A DNA stretch of 64,000 nucleotides from Streptomyces sp. ERV7 (GCF_001653515.1 NZ_LYOY01000051.1:1074001-1138000); one strand, 5' to 3'. Shown: positions 43,552 to 52,874, numbered from the stretch's first letter. Numbers and translations: made by a program. The notes: generated by a model not told the origin, from the letters alone.

Positions 43552-43920
43552 GTGATCGAATTCGTGGAGGCCGACGAGACCACTCCTTATACACAGCAAC
43601 TCAAGGAGCGGACCGGCCAGGTCGTGCTCGTCAACACGTTCACCGTGCCGCAGGGCCGGGCCGAGGAGTTCCTGGCGCTCTGGCGCCGGGACGCCGCATA
43701 CTTCACGCGGCAGCCCGGCTTCGTCTCCACGCAGATGCACCGGGGCATCGCCGGCAGCCGGATCCTGGTGAACGTCGCGGTCTGGCAGTCCGCCGCCCAT
43801 CTGGCGGCGGCGCACAGCAACCCCGAGTTCCGTCCGGGCGGTGAGGGCTACCCGGAGGGGTGCACCGTCTCGCCCCATCTGTACGAGAAGGTCGCGGTCG
43901 ACGGCATCTGCGCCGACTGA
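43552..43920 (+). CDS. Antibiotic biosynthesis monooxygenase (ABM) domain protein
   Basis: A 122-residue ferredoxin-like-fold protein with one ABM domain: VVLVNTFTVPQGRAEEFLAL (about residues 24-43), PGFVSTQMHRGI and ILVNVAVWQSAAHLAAAH. ABM proteins act as cofactor-free quinone-forming monooxygenases or as cyclase helpers in aromatic polyketide pathways. GTG at 43552 follows GGAGG. It is in operon with the second hydroxylase, supporting a role in oxidative tailoring. Larger two-domain relatives (JadG/AlpJ type) open angucycline rings; this one is shorter and may not. Confidence 0.88.
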   Translation: MIEFVEADETTPYTQQLKERTGQVVLVNTFTVPQGRAEEFLALWRRDAAYFTRQPGFVSTQMHRGIAGSRILVNVAVWQSAAHLAAAHSNPEFRPGGEGYPEGCTVSPHLYEKVAVDGICAD

Positions 43921-43938
43921 CGCTTCGCAGGCCCGGGG

Positions 43939-43960
43939 CCCGTCACGCCGGTGTGACGGG
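43939..43960. terminator. Terminator after the ABM gene
   Basis: CCCGTCAC-GCCGGT-GTGACGGG with flanking extra pairing (CCGG/CCGG), 19 bases after the ABM stop. Confidence 0.65.
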
Positions 43961-44472
43961 TTCCGGGTCTGTTCTCGGCCAATAAACCGGCCAACTTCAC
44001 GCCAGTGGGGTGGAGTTGCCCCGACGCTTCGCGCCGGAAGTGCGACCGGCGGTTACCCCGGGGGTGGGCGACCGCCCCGGGCGCATCACGAGTGCGAAGC
44101 CGATCAGCGGGCCGGAATGTGTGATTCCGGCCCCTCTTCTGACGGTCCCTGACGTCCGGCCCCACTCGGTGGGCCGATTCCCCCGCCTGTTCACCTTCGA
44201 CGGTACAGAAGGTTGTCCGCGCTTGACGGAACCTGAACTTCCGCTCTGGCGGTCCGGCGTTTGCCCTCGTACAGCAGTGCGGTACGCACCGCTCCGGGGG
44301 TCCTTGAGGCTGCCCTGCGCGATGCTCGCGCGCGCGTGAACGACCTTGTCCGGTACGGGAATCCGGGCCTCGCGAACCGGCTCCGGAGTGGTTGACAAGG
44401 CTTCGCCCGTCGCCTTTCATTTCGCACACCGGAAGTGGATTCCGGTTCCGATTCATTGCGAGGGGGCGCAAA
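43961..44472. other. 510-base leader region upstream of the StrR-type regulator gene
   Basis: No convincing gene. It presumably holds the promoter of the StrR-type regulator. I saw no GTTC...GAAC dyad of the StrR-binding kind near it. The GAGGGGG before 44473 is the ribosome site. Confidence 0.5.
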
Positions 44473-45528
44473 GTGAGTCTGGCCGAGCAATCGATTGACG
44501 ATCAGTTACTGAAGATCCACGCGGCGGACCTCGACGAGGTCGTGACCTCCATGGTCTGGATCGAGTCGCATCCCGCCGGTGAAGTACGCATCGACTCCCT
44601 GGTCTTCGAGGACTCGCCCCGTCTGGGCGGCGCGGACGAGGACCATGTGCGCGTGCTGGCCGAGGCCGGCGACTCGCTGCCGCCGATCACCGTCCACCGT
44701 CCGTCGATGCGCGTCATCGACGGTACCCACCGGGTGCGCGCCGCGCTCCTCAACGGCCGTACGAGCATCCAGGCACGGATGGTCGACTGCGACGAGGGCG
44801 CCGCATACGTCCTCGCGGTCAAGGCCAACGTCACCCACGGTCTGCCGCTCTCGCGGTCCGACCGCTCGGTGGCCGCCGCGCGCATCATCATGACCCACCC
44901 GCAGTGGTCCGACCGCGCCGTCGCCGCGGCCGTCGGCCTCTCCGACAAGACCATTTCCCGGATCCGGTCCCGCTCCTCGGCGGACGCTCCGCAGTCGAAC
45001 GCGCGCCTCGGCCGCGACGGCCGCCTGCGCCCGCTGGACAGCGGATACCGCCGACAGCAGGCCGCCGCGATGATCCACGAGCGGCCCACCGCGGGACTGC
45101 GCGAGGTGGCCCGGGCGACCGGCCTCTCGCCGGCCACCGTGCGGGACGTGCGCCAGCGCATCGACCGGGGCGAGGACCCCGTACCGGGCCGCTACCGCGC
45201 GGCCGCGGGTCAGAGCCCGGCGCCGGGCACCCCCGTGGTGCCCCGGCAGACGCAGCGCGCGGTGAGCGCCCGCAGCGAGCGGCGGGAGACCTCCGTCGAC
45301 CGCCAGAAGCTGCTCGCCAAGCTGAGCGAGGACCCCTCGCTGCGGCTCAACGAGGCGGGCCGGCGCACCCTGCGCTGGCTCCACCACTACACGGTGGACG
45401 GCGAGGGCATGGAGAGCCTGGGCCGCGGTCTGCCCGGGCACTGGGCACCCGAGGTCGCCGACCTCGCGCGCAGCTGCGCCGCCGCTTGGCAGACCCTTGC
45501 CGAGCAGCTCCAGCAGCGGGCCGAGTGA
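44473..45528 (+). CDS. StrR-type (ParB N-domain) pathway-specific regulator
   Basis: A 351-residue regulator of the StrR/NovG/KasT type. A ParB-like N-terminal domain (about residues 20-110) has VRVLAEAGDSLPPITVHRPS, VIDGTHRVRAALLNGR and NVTHGLPLSRSDR. Next come a helix-turn-helix (AAAVGLSDKTISRIRSR) and a second HTH-like stretch (LREVARATGLSPATVRDVR). Such proteins activate antibiotic clusters. Codon 12 is TTA (44506-44508), so expression should depend on bldA. GTG at 44473 follows GAGGGGG. It lies between the second hydroxylase operon and the ebo-type operon; which it controls is unknown. Confidence 0.9.
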   Translation: MSLAEQSIDDQLLKIHAADLDEVVTSMVWIESHPAGEVRIDSLVFEDSPRLGGADEDHVRVLAEAGDSLPPITVHRPSMRVIDGTHRVRAALLNGRTSIQARMVDCDEGAAYVLAVKANVTHGLPLSRSDRSVAAARIIMTHPQWSDRAVAAAVGLSDKTISRIRSRSSADAPQSNARLGRDGRLRPLDSGYRRQQAAAMIHERPTAGLREVARATGLSPATVRDVRQRIDRGEDPVPGRYRAAAGQSPAPGTPVVPRQTQRAVSARSERRETSVDRQKLLAKLSEDPSLRLNEAGRRTLRWLHHYTVDGEGMESLGRGLPGHWAPEVADLARSCAAAWQTLAEQLQQRAE

Positions 45529-45785
45529 GCCGGCCGGGCGCCGGCCGTGACAGCGCCGGTGAGCGCTGAACACCGCGCACAGGTGACGAGCGACGAGGGG
45601 GGAGTGCTGGTCGTGGGCCCGAAGCCCGCGCCGGCACTCCGCCCGTTCGCCCGTGCAACTGCGGCACACCCGCATCCGTCCGTCGGCGGGCGGATCATCG
45701 ATACGTTCGAACAGCTGCCCAACCAGCCGCCACTAACGTCAGGTTGGAAAGGCTTCAACGCGCTGACGTAACCAGGAGGCTGTCC

Positions 45786-46922
45786 GTGTCCCCTTACGCA
45801 GATACCCGCGACCAAGGCCCTCGGACGGGGGTCTGGTTCATCGGAGCCCGAGGCTCGGTCGCCACCACGGCGGTCGCCGGATGCGCCGCCGTCGCCGCCG
45901 GGCTCCAGCCCGCCACCGGCATGGTCACCGAGACCCCCGACTTCGCGGGCACCGGCCTTCCCGAGCTGTCGTCCTTCGTCTTCGGCGGTCACGACGTGGC
46001 CAGCAGCCCGCTGCCCAAGCGGGCCGAGGAGCTGGCCGCCGGGGGAGTGCTCCCGCACGGTCTGCCCGCCGCGGTGCGCGCCGAACTGGCCGCCGCCGAC
46101 GAGGAGATACGCATGGGCGGCCCGCTGCCCGGCGACACCCGCGACGACGAGGAGCTGATCGCCGCGTTCGCGGCCGACCTCACCGACTTCGCCCGCCGCA
46201 CGGGCGTGGCCCGCACGGTCGTCGTCAACGTCTCCTCCACCGAGCCCGCGCCCGCCGAGGGCGACACCCGGCTGCCCGCCTCCTCGCTGTACGCGGCGGC
46301 CGCGCTGCGCGCCGGGTGCGCGTACGTCAACTTCACTCCGTCGACCGGTCTGCGCCACCCCCGCCTGGAGGCCGCGGCCGACGCGGCCGGCGTCCCGTAC
46401 GCGGGCCGCGACGGCAAGACCGGCCAGACCCTGCTCCGCGCGGTGCTCGCGCCGATGTTCCGCCAGCGCGCCCTGGCCGTACGGGCCTGGTCCGGCAGCA
46501 ATCTGCTCGGCGGCGGCGACGGGGCCTCGCTCGCCGACCCGGCGGCCGCGGCGGCCAAGAACGCGGGCAAGAACCGCGTCCTGGAGGACAACCTCGGGAC
46601 GCTGCCCGAGGGCGAGGTGCACATCGACGACGTCCCGGCGCTCGGCGACTGGAAGACCGCCTGGGACCACATCGTCTTCGAGGGCTTCCTCGGCTCGCGG
46701 ATGGTGCTCCAGACGATCTGGCAGGGCTGCGACTCGGCGCTCGCCGCGCCGCTCGTCCTGGACCTGGCCCGGCTGACCGCCCGCGCCCACGAGGCCGGAC
46801 TCGGCGGCCCCCGCCCCGAGCTGGGCTTCTACTTCAAGGACCCGGACGGCGGCTCCTCGGCGCTCGCCGAGCAGTACGCGGCCCTGCTGGCGTTCGCCGA
46901 GCGCCTGCGGGAGGCCCGGTGA
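45786..46922 (+). CDS. Myo-inositol-1-phosphate synthase-like protein (ebo operon)
   Basis: A 378-residue member of the inositol-3-phosphate synthase family. The NAD-binding N-terminus reads VWFIGARGSVATTAVAGCAA (about residues 16-35) and the catalytic region has GRDGKTGQTLLRAVLAPMF then WSGSNLLGGGDG. It makes or modifies a cyclitol phosphate from a hexose phosphate. It heads a seven-gene operon; the next gene overlaps by 4 bases. In cyanobacterial ebo clusters a dehydroquinate-synthase-like EboD fills the sugar-cyclising slot, so this enzyme may be its counterpart. GTG at 45786 follows AGGAGG. Confidence 0.9.
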   Translation: MSPYADTRDQGPRTGVWFIGARGSVATTAVAGCAAVAAGLQPATGMVTETPDFAGTGLPELSSFVFGGHDVASSPLPKRAEELAAGGVLPHGLPAAVRAELAAADEEIRMGGPLPGDTRDDEELIAAFAADLTDFARRTGVARTVVVNVSSTEPAPAEGDTRLPASSLYAAAALRAGCAYVNFTPSTGLRHPRLEAAADAAGVPYAGRDGKTGQTLLRAVLAPMFRQRALAVRAWSGSNLLGGGDGASLADPAAAAAKNAGKNRVLEDNLGTLPEGEVHIDDVPALGDWKTAWDHIVFEGFLGSRMVLQTIWQGCDSALAAPLVLDLARLTARAHEAGLGGPRPELGFYFKDPDGGSSALAEQYAALLAFAERLREAR

Positions 46923-47875
46923 AGCCGGTGCTGCGCGACTGGGCCGAACTCCTGCGCGTCTCGGCCCTGTTCACCGTGCCCGGCGACGCCCTCGCGGGGG
47001 CGGCGTCCGCCGGGCTGCGGCCCAACACGCGCACCGCGCTCGCGGTGGGCTCCTCCCTCTGTCTCTACGAGGCGGGCATGGCCCTCAACGACTGGGCGGA
47101 CCGCGAGGAGGACGCCGTCGACCGCCCGCACCGCCCGATCCCGTCCGGCCGCGTGAAGCCCGCCGCGGCCCTGGCGGCGGCGGCCGGCCTCACCGGCGCG
47201 GGCCTGGCACTCGCCTACCGCGCGGGCCGTCCGGCCGGGCTGGTGGCGACGGCGCTCGCGGGCACGGTGTGGGCGTACGACCTGCGCCTGAAGCACACGG
47301 CCGCGGGCCCGGCGGCGATGGCCGCGGCCCGCTCCCTGGACCTCCTCCTGGGCGCGACGGCCACCGGCGGCAAGGTGGCGAAGCCGGCCCTGCTCCCGGC
47401 CGCGGCCCTGGGCGCGCACACCTATGCGGTGACGACGGTGTCGCGGAACGAGACGCAGGGGGGTGTGGCGGGGGCACCACTGGCGGCGCTGGGGCTGACC
47501 ACCGTGCTGGGCGCCCTCGCCAGCCGTCCCCACCACCTGTGGCCGGGCGCTCGGCAGGGAGGAACGGGTGGGCACCACCCACCCGCGGCCCGCAGCCGAA
47601 GCCGGGTCCCGGGCGGAGCCCCGGTCGCGCCACGTGACCTGGCCCGAACAGCCCTCGCCGCCGTCTACGTGGGCACCGCCGCCAAGCCCTACTTCCACGC
47701 CACCCTCAACCCCTCGCCCCCGCTCACCCAACGCGCGGTCGGCGGCGGCATCAAGGCCATGATCCCGCTCCAGGCGGCGCTCGCGGCGCGGGCCGGATCC
47801 CTCCGTACCGCCGCAGCTCTGACCGGTCTGATCCCCGTGGCCCGCAAGCTCGCACGAAAGGTCAGCCCCACATGA
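46919..47875 (+). CDS. eboC: UbiA-family prenyltransferase (EboC-like)
   Basis: A 318-residue polytopic UbiA-type prenyltransferase. The first Asp-rich motif is NDWADREEDAVDRPHRPIP (about residues 59-77), which binds the prenyl diphosphate through magnesium; a second motif region is WAYDLRLKHTA. A Pro/Gly/Arg-rich insert (GARQGGTGGHHPPAARSRSR, about 213-232) interrupts the later helices. It would join a prenyl chain to a polar acceptor, possibly the cyclitol made by the preceding enzyme. GTG start overlaps the previous stop; the next gene also overlaps by 4 bases. Confidence 0.9.
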   Translation: MKPVLRDWAELLRVSALFTVPGDALAGAASAGLRPNTRTALAVGSSLCLYEAGMALNDWADREEDAVDRPHRPIPSGRVKPAAALAAAAGLTGAGLALAYRAGRPAGLVATALAGTVWAYDLRLKHTAAGPAAMAAARSLDLLLGATATGGKVAKPALLPAAALGAHTYAVTTVSRNETQGGVAGAPLAALGLTTVLGALASRPHHLWPGARQGGTGGHHPPAARSRSRVPGGAPVAPRDLARTALAAVYVGTAAKPYFHATLNPSPPLTQRAVGGGIKAMIPLQAALAARAGSLRTAAALTGLIPVARKLARKVSPT

Positions 47876-48738
47876 GCCTCCGACTCGGCTACGGCACCAA
47901 CGGCCTCACCGACCTGCGTCTCGACGACGCCCTCGGGCTGCTGGCGGACCTCGGGTACGAGGGCGTCGGACTGACCCTCGACCATATGCACCTCGACCCG
48001 CTCGCCCCCGAACTGGCCGCCCGCACCCGCAAGGTGGCCGACCGCCTCGGTGAGCTCGGCCTCGGCGTGACCGTGGAGACGGGCGCCCGGTACGTTCTGG
48101 ACCCCGGACGCAAGCACGGCCCGTCGCTCCTCGACCCGGACCCGGACGCCCGCACCCGGCGCACCGAGCTGCTCGTCACGGCCGTCCGCGTCGCCGCCGA
48201 CCTCGGCGCGCACGCCGTGCACTGCTTCAGCGGCATCACCCCCGACGGCACCGACGACGACACCGCCTGGAAGCTCCTCGGGGAGGCCCTCGCGCCGGTC
48301 CTCGACGCGGCCGCGGACGCGGGCGTTCCGCTGGCGATCGAGCCCGAGCCCGGCCATCTCCTGGCCACCCTCGCGGACTTCCACCGGCTGCGCGAGCAGC
48401 TGGGAGACCCGGAACCGCTGGGGCTCACCCTGGACATCGGGCACTGCCAGTGCCTGGAGCCCCTCTCGCCCGCGGAGTGCGTACGCGCCGCCGCGCCCTG
48501 GCTGCGGCACGTCCAGATCGAGGACATGCGGCGCGGGGTGCACGAGCATCTGCCGTTCGGGGACGGCGAGATCGACTTCCCGCCCGTCCTGGAGGCGCTG
48601 GCCGCCACCGGATACGGCGGTCTGACCGTCGTCGAGCTGCCCCGCCACTCCCACGCGGGCCCCGAACAGGCCCGTCGTTCCATGGAGTTCCTGCGCCCGC
48701 TGATCGCGGGTGCCGCCTCGCCCCCGAAGGGAGCCTAG
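47872..48738 (+). CDS. Sugar phosphate isomerase/epimerase-like TIM barrel (ebo operon)
   Basis: A 288-residue AP-endonuclease-2-family TIM barrel. Typical strands are LGYEGVGLTLDHMHLDP (about residues 26-42), VPLAIEPEPGHLL with a metal-binding Glu, LGLTLDIGHCQCLEP with Asp/His and HVQIEDMRRGVHEHLPFGDG. Members isomerise or epimerise sugars or inositols with a divalent metal. ATG overlaps the prenyltransferase stop by 4 bases. Within the ebo-type operon it probably acts on the polar head group. Confidence 0.9.
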   Translation: MSLRLGYGTNGLTDLRLDDALGLLADLGYEGVGLTLDHMHLDPLAPELAARTRKVADRLGELGLGVTVETGARYVLDPGRKHGPSLLDPDPDARTRRTELLVTAVRVAADLGAHAVHCFSGITPDGTDDDTAWKLLGEALAPVLDAAADAGVPLAIEPEPGHLLATLADFHRLREQLGDPEPLGLTLDIGHCQCLEPLSPAECVRAAAPWLRHVQIEDMRRGVHEHLPFGDGEIDFPPVLEALAATGYGGLTVVELPRHSHAGPEQARRSMEFLRPLIAGAASPPKGA

Positions 48739-48740
48739 CC

Positions 48741-49349
48741 GTGATACCTCGTGCGGAACTCGACGCCCGCTTGGGCGGTGCCGCCCGTGCCTGGCTCGAC
48801 GAGGCGCTCGCCGAGGCGGCCCACAGCGCCGCCCGCCCGGTGGCCGGGTACGGCGCCGCCCCCTGGGAGCTGCGGTTCGCCTCGGCCGGGCGCCACCTCG
48901 GCGCCGACGCCGTGGACGACGCCCGTGTCCTGCTGCTGCACACCGCCCGCGTGGACGCGCCCACCGCGACCCGGATCTACCAGCAGGGCACCGCCGCCGA
49001 GCGCCGCGCCGTCCTGCTGGCCCTCGCGGACCTCGGCCTGGACGCGGCGGCCGGGGTGCCGCTCGTCGAGGACGCGCTGCGCGCCAACGACACCCGTCTG
49101 GTGGCGGCGGCCGTCGGCCCCTACGCGGCGGCCCACCTGGACCCGCACGCCTGGCGGCACGCCGTATTGAAGTGCCTGTTCACCGGTGTGCCCGTGGACG
49201 CCGTCGCCTCCCTGCGGGAGCGCGCCCACGGCGACACCGAACTCGCCCGGATGCTCGGCGACTACGCGAAGGAACGTATCGCCGCAGCCCGCCCCGTCCC
49301 CGACGACCTGCACCGCGTACTGGCCCTCACCGGGGCCGAGGAGTCCTGA
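48741..49349 (+). CDS. eboA: EboA-like protein
   Basis: A 202-residue soluble, helical, alanine-rich protein of the EboA family, recognised by its content and position. Segments include WLDEALAEAAHSAARPVAGY, LGADAVDDARVLLLHTARVD and ALKCLFTGVPVDAVASL-like C-terminal sequence (here VLKCLFTGVPVDAVASL). Its molecular role is unknown; in cyanobacteria ebo genes are needed to move scytonemin precursors to the periplasm. GTG at 48741, three bases after the isomerase stop, with GAAGGGA upstream. Confidence 0.8.
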   Translation: MIPRAELDARLGGAARAWLDEALAEAAHSAARPVAGYGAAPWELRFASAGRHLGADAVDDARVLLLHTARVDAPTATRIYQQGTAAERRAVLLALADLGLDAAAGVPLVEDALRANDTRLVAAAVGPYAAAHLDPHAWRHAVLKCLFTGVPVDAVASLRERAHGDTELARMLGDYAKERIAAARPVPDDLHRVLALTGAEES

Positions 49350-49351
49350 CC

Positions 49352-50200
49352 ATGCGCATCTTCGACCCGCACATCCATATGACGTCCCGCACCACCGACG
49401 ACTACGAGGCCATGTACGCGGCGGGCGTGCGCGCGGTCGTGGAGCCCGCGTTCTGGCTGGGCCAGCCCCGTACCTCGCCCGCGAGCTTCTTCGACTACTT
49501 CGACGCGCTGCTCGGCTGGGAGCCGTTCCGGGCCGCGCAGTACGGCATAGCCCACCACTGCACGATCGCCCTCAACCCCAAGGAGGCGAACGACCCGCGC
49601 TGTACGCCCGTCATCGACGAGCTGCCGCGCTATCTGGTCAAGGACGGCGTGGTGGCGGTCGGCGAGATCGGCTACGACTCGATGACGCCCGCCGAGGACC
49701 ACGCGCTCGCCGCCCAGCTCCAGCTCGCCGCCGAGCACGGGCTGCCCGCCATGGTGCACACCCCGCACCGCGACAAGCTCACCGGTCTGCGCCGCACCAT
49801 CGACGTCGTACGCGAGTCGGCGCTCGCCACCGACCGGGTGCTGCTCGACCACCTCAACGAGACGACGGTCCGCGAGGCCAAGGACAGCGGCGCCTGGCTC
49901 GGCTTCTCCGTCTATCCGGACACCAAGATGGACGAGGACCGGATGGTCGCGATCCTCGACGAGTACGGCCCGGAGAAGGTGCTGGTCAACTCGGCCGCGG
50001 ACTGGGGAAAGAGCGACCCGCTGAAGACCCGCAAGGTGGCCGACGCCATGCTGAAGGCCGGGTTCGACGAGGACGCGGTGGACCTGGTGCTGTGGCGCAA
50101 CCCGGTCGCGTTCTACGGGCTGAGCGGACGCCTCGACCTGGACCTCACCGCGCCCGAAGCCCTGCACGAGGGCAACTCCATCCTCCGCGGCGGAGAGTGA
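49352..50200 (+). CDS. eboB: TatD-family metal-dependent hydrolase (EboB-like)
   Basis: A 282-residue amidohydrolase-fold enzyme. It opens with the metal-binding MRIFDPHIHMTSRTTDDYEA (His7, His9). Further ligands are in VAVGEIGYDSMTPAEDHAL (Glu), LPAMVHTPHRDK and VLLDHLNETT. TatD-family proteins are nucleases or esterases; the ebo members are uncharacterised. ATG at 49352 lies two bases after the EboA stop. It ends with WRNPVAFYGLSGRL, a stretch I associate with this operon's TatD homologues. Confidence 0.88.
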   Translation: MRIFDPHIHMTSRTTDDYEAMYAAGVRAVVEPAFWLGQPRTSPASFFDYFDALLGWEPFRAAQYGIAHHCTIALNPKEANDPRCTPVIDELPRYLVKDGVVAVGEIGYDSMTPAEDHALAAQLQLAAEHGLPAMVHTPHRDKLTGLRRTIDVVRESALATDRVLLDHLNETTVREAKDSGAWLGFSVYPDTKMDEDRMVAILDEYGPEKVLVNSAADWGKSDPLKTRKVADAMLKAGFDEDAVDLVLWRNPVAFYGLSGRLDLDLTAPEALHEGNSILRGGE

Positions 50201-50204
50201 GTCC

Positions 50205-51374
50205 ATGCGACTGCGCCACCCCGACGGCTCCACGGTCCACCTCGCGTACTGCACCAACGTCCACCCCGCCGAGACCCTCGACGGCGTCCTCGCCCAGCTG
50301 CGCGACCACTGCGAGCCGGTGCGCCGGCGCCTGGGCACCGACCGGCTCGGCATCGGCCTGTGGCTGGCCCGGGGCGCGGCCCAGGAGCTGAGCGCCGACC
50401 CGGCCGCGCTGCGCGGCCTGCGCGCCGAACTCGACGGACGCGGCCTTGAGGTCGTCACCCTCAACGGCTTCCCCTACGAGGGATTCGGCGCCGAGGAGGT
50501 CAAGTACCGCGTCTACAAGCCGGACTGGACCGATCCGGAACGCCTGGAGCACACGGCCGAGCTCGCCCGGCTGCTCGCCGCGCTGCTCCCCGACGACATC
50601 ACCGAGGGCACCATCTCCACCCTCCCGCTCGCCTGGCGCACCGGCTACGGCGCTGCCGCGGCCGAGAGGGCGCACACCGCGCTGCGCACGCTGGCCGCGC
50701 GCCTGGACGCGCTGGAGGAGGAGACCGGCAAGTCGGTCCGGATCGGCCTGGAGCCGGAGCCCGGCTGCACGGTCGAGACCACCGCCGACGCCATCGCCCC
50801 GCTCACCGCGATCGGCTCACCGCGGATCGGCGTCTGCGTCGACACCTGCCATCTCGCCACCTCCTTCGAGGACCCGGCCACGGCGCTGGACGCGCTGGAG
50901 GCCGCCGGGATCGCGATCCCCAAGGTCCAGCTGTCGGCCGCGCTGCACGCCGAGGAGCCGGACCGCCCCGAAGTGCGCGCCGCTCTCGCCGAGTTCGCCG
51001 AGCCGCGCTTCCTGCACCAGACCCGCACCAGGGACGGCGCCGGGCTCCTCGGCACCGACGACCTCGGCGAGGCCCTGGCCGGGAACGTGCTGCCGGACAC
51101 CGCGCCCTGGCGCGCGCACTTCCACGTACCGCTGCACGAGCGGCCCGCCGCGCCGCTGACCTCCACCATGCCCGTGCTGCGCGAGGCGCTGGCCACGCTG
51201 GTCGGCGGTCCGGTCGCGCGCACCCGGCACCTGGAGGTCGAGACGTACACCTGGCAGGCCCTGCCCGCCGAGCTGCGCCCGCGCGACCGGGACCAGCTCG
51301 CCGACGGCATCGCCGGGGAACTCGCCCTCGCCCGGGACCTGTTGACCGACCTCGGCCTCAAGGAACTGCCATGA
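50205..51374 (+). CDS. eboE: EboE-like metabolite traffic protein (TIM barrel)
   Basis: A 389-residue TIM-barrel protein of the EboE family. Visible features are HLAYCTNVHPAETLDGVLAQ near the N-terminus, VVTLNGFPYEGFGAEEVKYR (about residues 84-103), VRIGLEPEPGCTVETTADAI and IGVCVDTCHLATSFED, which has metal-binding residues as in xylose-isomerase-like barrels. The late VPLHERPAAPLTSTMPVL is also family-like. Reaction unknown. ATG at 50205, four bases after the TatD homologue. Its stop overlaps the next start by 4 bases. Confidence 0.88.
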   Translation: MRLRHPDGSTVHLAYCTNVHPAETLDGVLAQLRDHCEPVRRRLGTDRLGIGLWLARGAAQELSADPAALRGLRAELDGRGLEVVTLNGFPYEGFGAEEVKYRVYKPDWTDPERLEHTAELARLLAALLPDDITEGTISTLPLAWRTGYGAAAAERAHTALRTLAARLDALEEETGKSVRIGLEPEPGCTVETTADAIAPLTAIGSPRIGVCVDTCHLATSFEDPATALDALEAAGIAIPKVQLSAALHAEEPDRPEVRAALAEFAEPRFLHQTRTRDGAGLLGTDDLGEALAGNVLPDTAPWRAHFHVPLHERPAAPLTSTMPVLREALATLVGGPVARTRHLEVETYTWQALPAELRPRDRDQLADGIAGELALARDLLTDLGLKELP

Positions 51375-52759
51375 CCGACGCTCCCGCCCCCACTCCGCTC
51401 CTCGTCCTGGACGTCGTCGGCCTCACGCCCAAGCTGCTCGACCACATGCCCCGGCTCAAGACGCTCAGCCGCTCCGGCTCCCGGGCCCGGCTCGGCACCG
51501 TGCTCCCGGCCGTGACCTGCGCCGCCCAGTCCACGTTCCTGACCGGCACCCTCCCCTCCGAGCACGGCATCGTCGGCAACGGCTGGTACTTCCGCGACCT
51601 CGGTGAGGTCCTGCTGTGGCGCCAGCACAACGGCCTGGTCGAGGGCGACAAGCTGTGGGACGCGGCCCGCCGCGCCCACCCCGGCTACACGGTCGCGAAC
51701 ATCTGCTGGTGGTACGCGATGGGCGCGGACACCGACATCACGGTCACCCCGCGCCCCGTCTACTACGCCGACGGCCGCAAGGAGCCCGACTGCTACACCC
51801 GGCCCCCGGCGCTCCACGACGAACTCCACGACAAGTTCGGCACGTTCCCCCTGTTCAACTTCTGGGGACCGGGCGCGAACATCGTCTCCTCCCAGTGGAT
51901 CGTCGACGCCACCCGCCACATCCTGGCGACCCGCAACCCGGACCTGGCGCTCTGCTATCTGCCGCACCTCGACTACGACCTCCAGCGGTACGGCCCCGAC
52001 GACCCGCGCTCCTACCGCGCGGCCGCCGACCTCGACGCGGCCATGGCGCCGCTGCTCGACGACGCCGAGGCGGCCGGACGCACGGTGGTCGTCCTGTCGG
52101 AGTACGGCATCACCCGGGTCAGCCGGCCCGTGGACATCAACCGCGCGCTGCGCCGCGCCGGGCTCCTGGAGGTCCACACCCAGGACGGCATGGAGTACCT
52201 GGACCCGATGGCCTCCCGCGCCTTCGCGGTCGCCGACCACCAGCTGGCGCACATCTACGTCCGCAGGCCCGAGGACATGGACGCCACCCGCGAGGCCCTC
52301 GCGGACGTGGCCGGGATCGACCAGCTCCTGGACGACGAGGGCAAGAAGAGCTTCGGTCTCGACCACCCGCGCTCGGGCGAGCTGGTCGCGGTCGCCGAGC
52401 CGGACGCCTGGTTCACGTACTACTACTGGCTCGACGACGACCGCGCCCCGGACTTCGCCCAGCTCGTCGAGATCCACCGCAAGCCCGGGTACGACCCGGT
52501 CGAGCTGTTCATGGACCCGCTCGACCCGTATGTGAAGGTCAAGGCCGCGAAGGCGCTGGCCCGCAAGAAGCTGGGGATGCGCTACCGGATGGCGGTCGTG
52601 CCGCTGGATCCGTCGCCGGTGCGGGGCAGCCACGGGCGGCTGCCCGACGACCCGCGGGACGGGCCGCTGCTGCTGTGCTCGGCTCCGGACGCGGTGGGCG
52701 ACGAGGTGGAGGCCACCGAGGTGAAGGGGCTGCTGCTGAGGCTGGCGGGCCTGGCCTGA
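51371..52759 (+). CDS. eboF: EboF-like nucleotide pyrophosphatase/alkaline phosphatase family protein
   Basis: A 462-residue alkaline-phosphatase-superfamily enzyme of the type I phosphodiesterase branch. The N-terminal metal site is LLVLDVVGLTPKLLDHMP. The nucleophile region is LPAVTCAAQSTFLTGTLPSE (about residues 43-62). Later ligands are in LPHLDYDLQRYGPDD and VVVLSEYGITRV, and VADHQLAHIYV. It would cleave a phosphodiester or pyrophosphate, perhaps from the head group made by this operon. ATG at 51371 overlaps the EboE stop. It is the last gene of the operon, followed by a strong terminator. Confidence 0.9.
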   Translation: MTDAPAPTPLLVLDVVGLTPKLLDHMPRLKTLSRSGSRARLGTVLPAVTCAAQSTFLTGTLPSEHGIVGNGWYFRDLGEVLLWRQHNGLVEGDKLWDAARRAHPGYTVANICWWYAMGADTDITVTPRPVYYADGRKEPDCYTRPPALHDELHDKFGTFPLFNFWGPGANIVSSQWIVDATRHILATRNPDLALCYLPHLDYDLQRYGPDDPRSYRAAADLDAAMAPLLDDAEAAGRTVVVLSEYGITRVSRPVDINRALRRAGLLEVHTQDGMEYLDPMASRAFAVADHQLAHIYVRRPEDMDATREALADVAGIDQLLDDEGKKSFGLDHPRSGELVAVAEPDAWFTYYYWLDDDRAPDFAQLVEIHRKPGYDPVELFMDPLDPYVKVKAAKALARKKLGMRYRMAVVPLDPSPVRGSHGRLPDDPRDGPLLLCSAPDAVGDEVEATEVKGLLLRLAGLA

Positions 52760-52781
52760 CGCCCTGTGCGGACCACGGAGA

Positions 52782-52814
52782 AAGCTCCTGGCGGAAACGT
52801 TCCGCCAGGAGCTT
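52782..52814. terminator. Terminator between eboF and the methyltransferase-like gene
   Basis: Perfect 15-base stem (AAGCTCCTGGCGGAA and its complement) with a 3-base ACG loop, 22 bases after eboF. Convergent genes on both sides can use it. Confidence 0.85.
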
Positions 52815-52874
52815 CTTCGTAGGTGAGGAGCTTCTCCGTACGTGAGGAACTTCCCGTACGGGGACGCGGGTCCG

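Noticed and set aside
45703..45715. GTTCGAAC before the ebo operon as a StrR-type binding site
   Set aside because: Only a contiguous 8-base palindrome; StrR-type sites have two separated half-sites with about 11 bases between.
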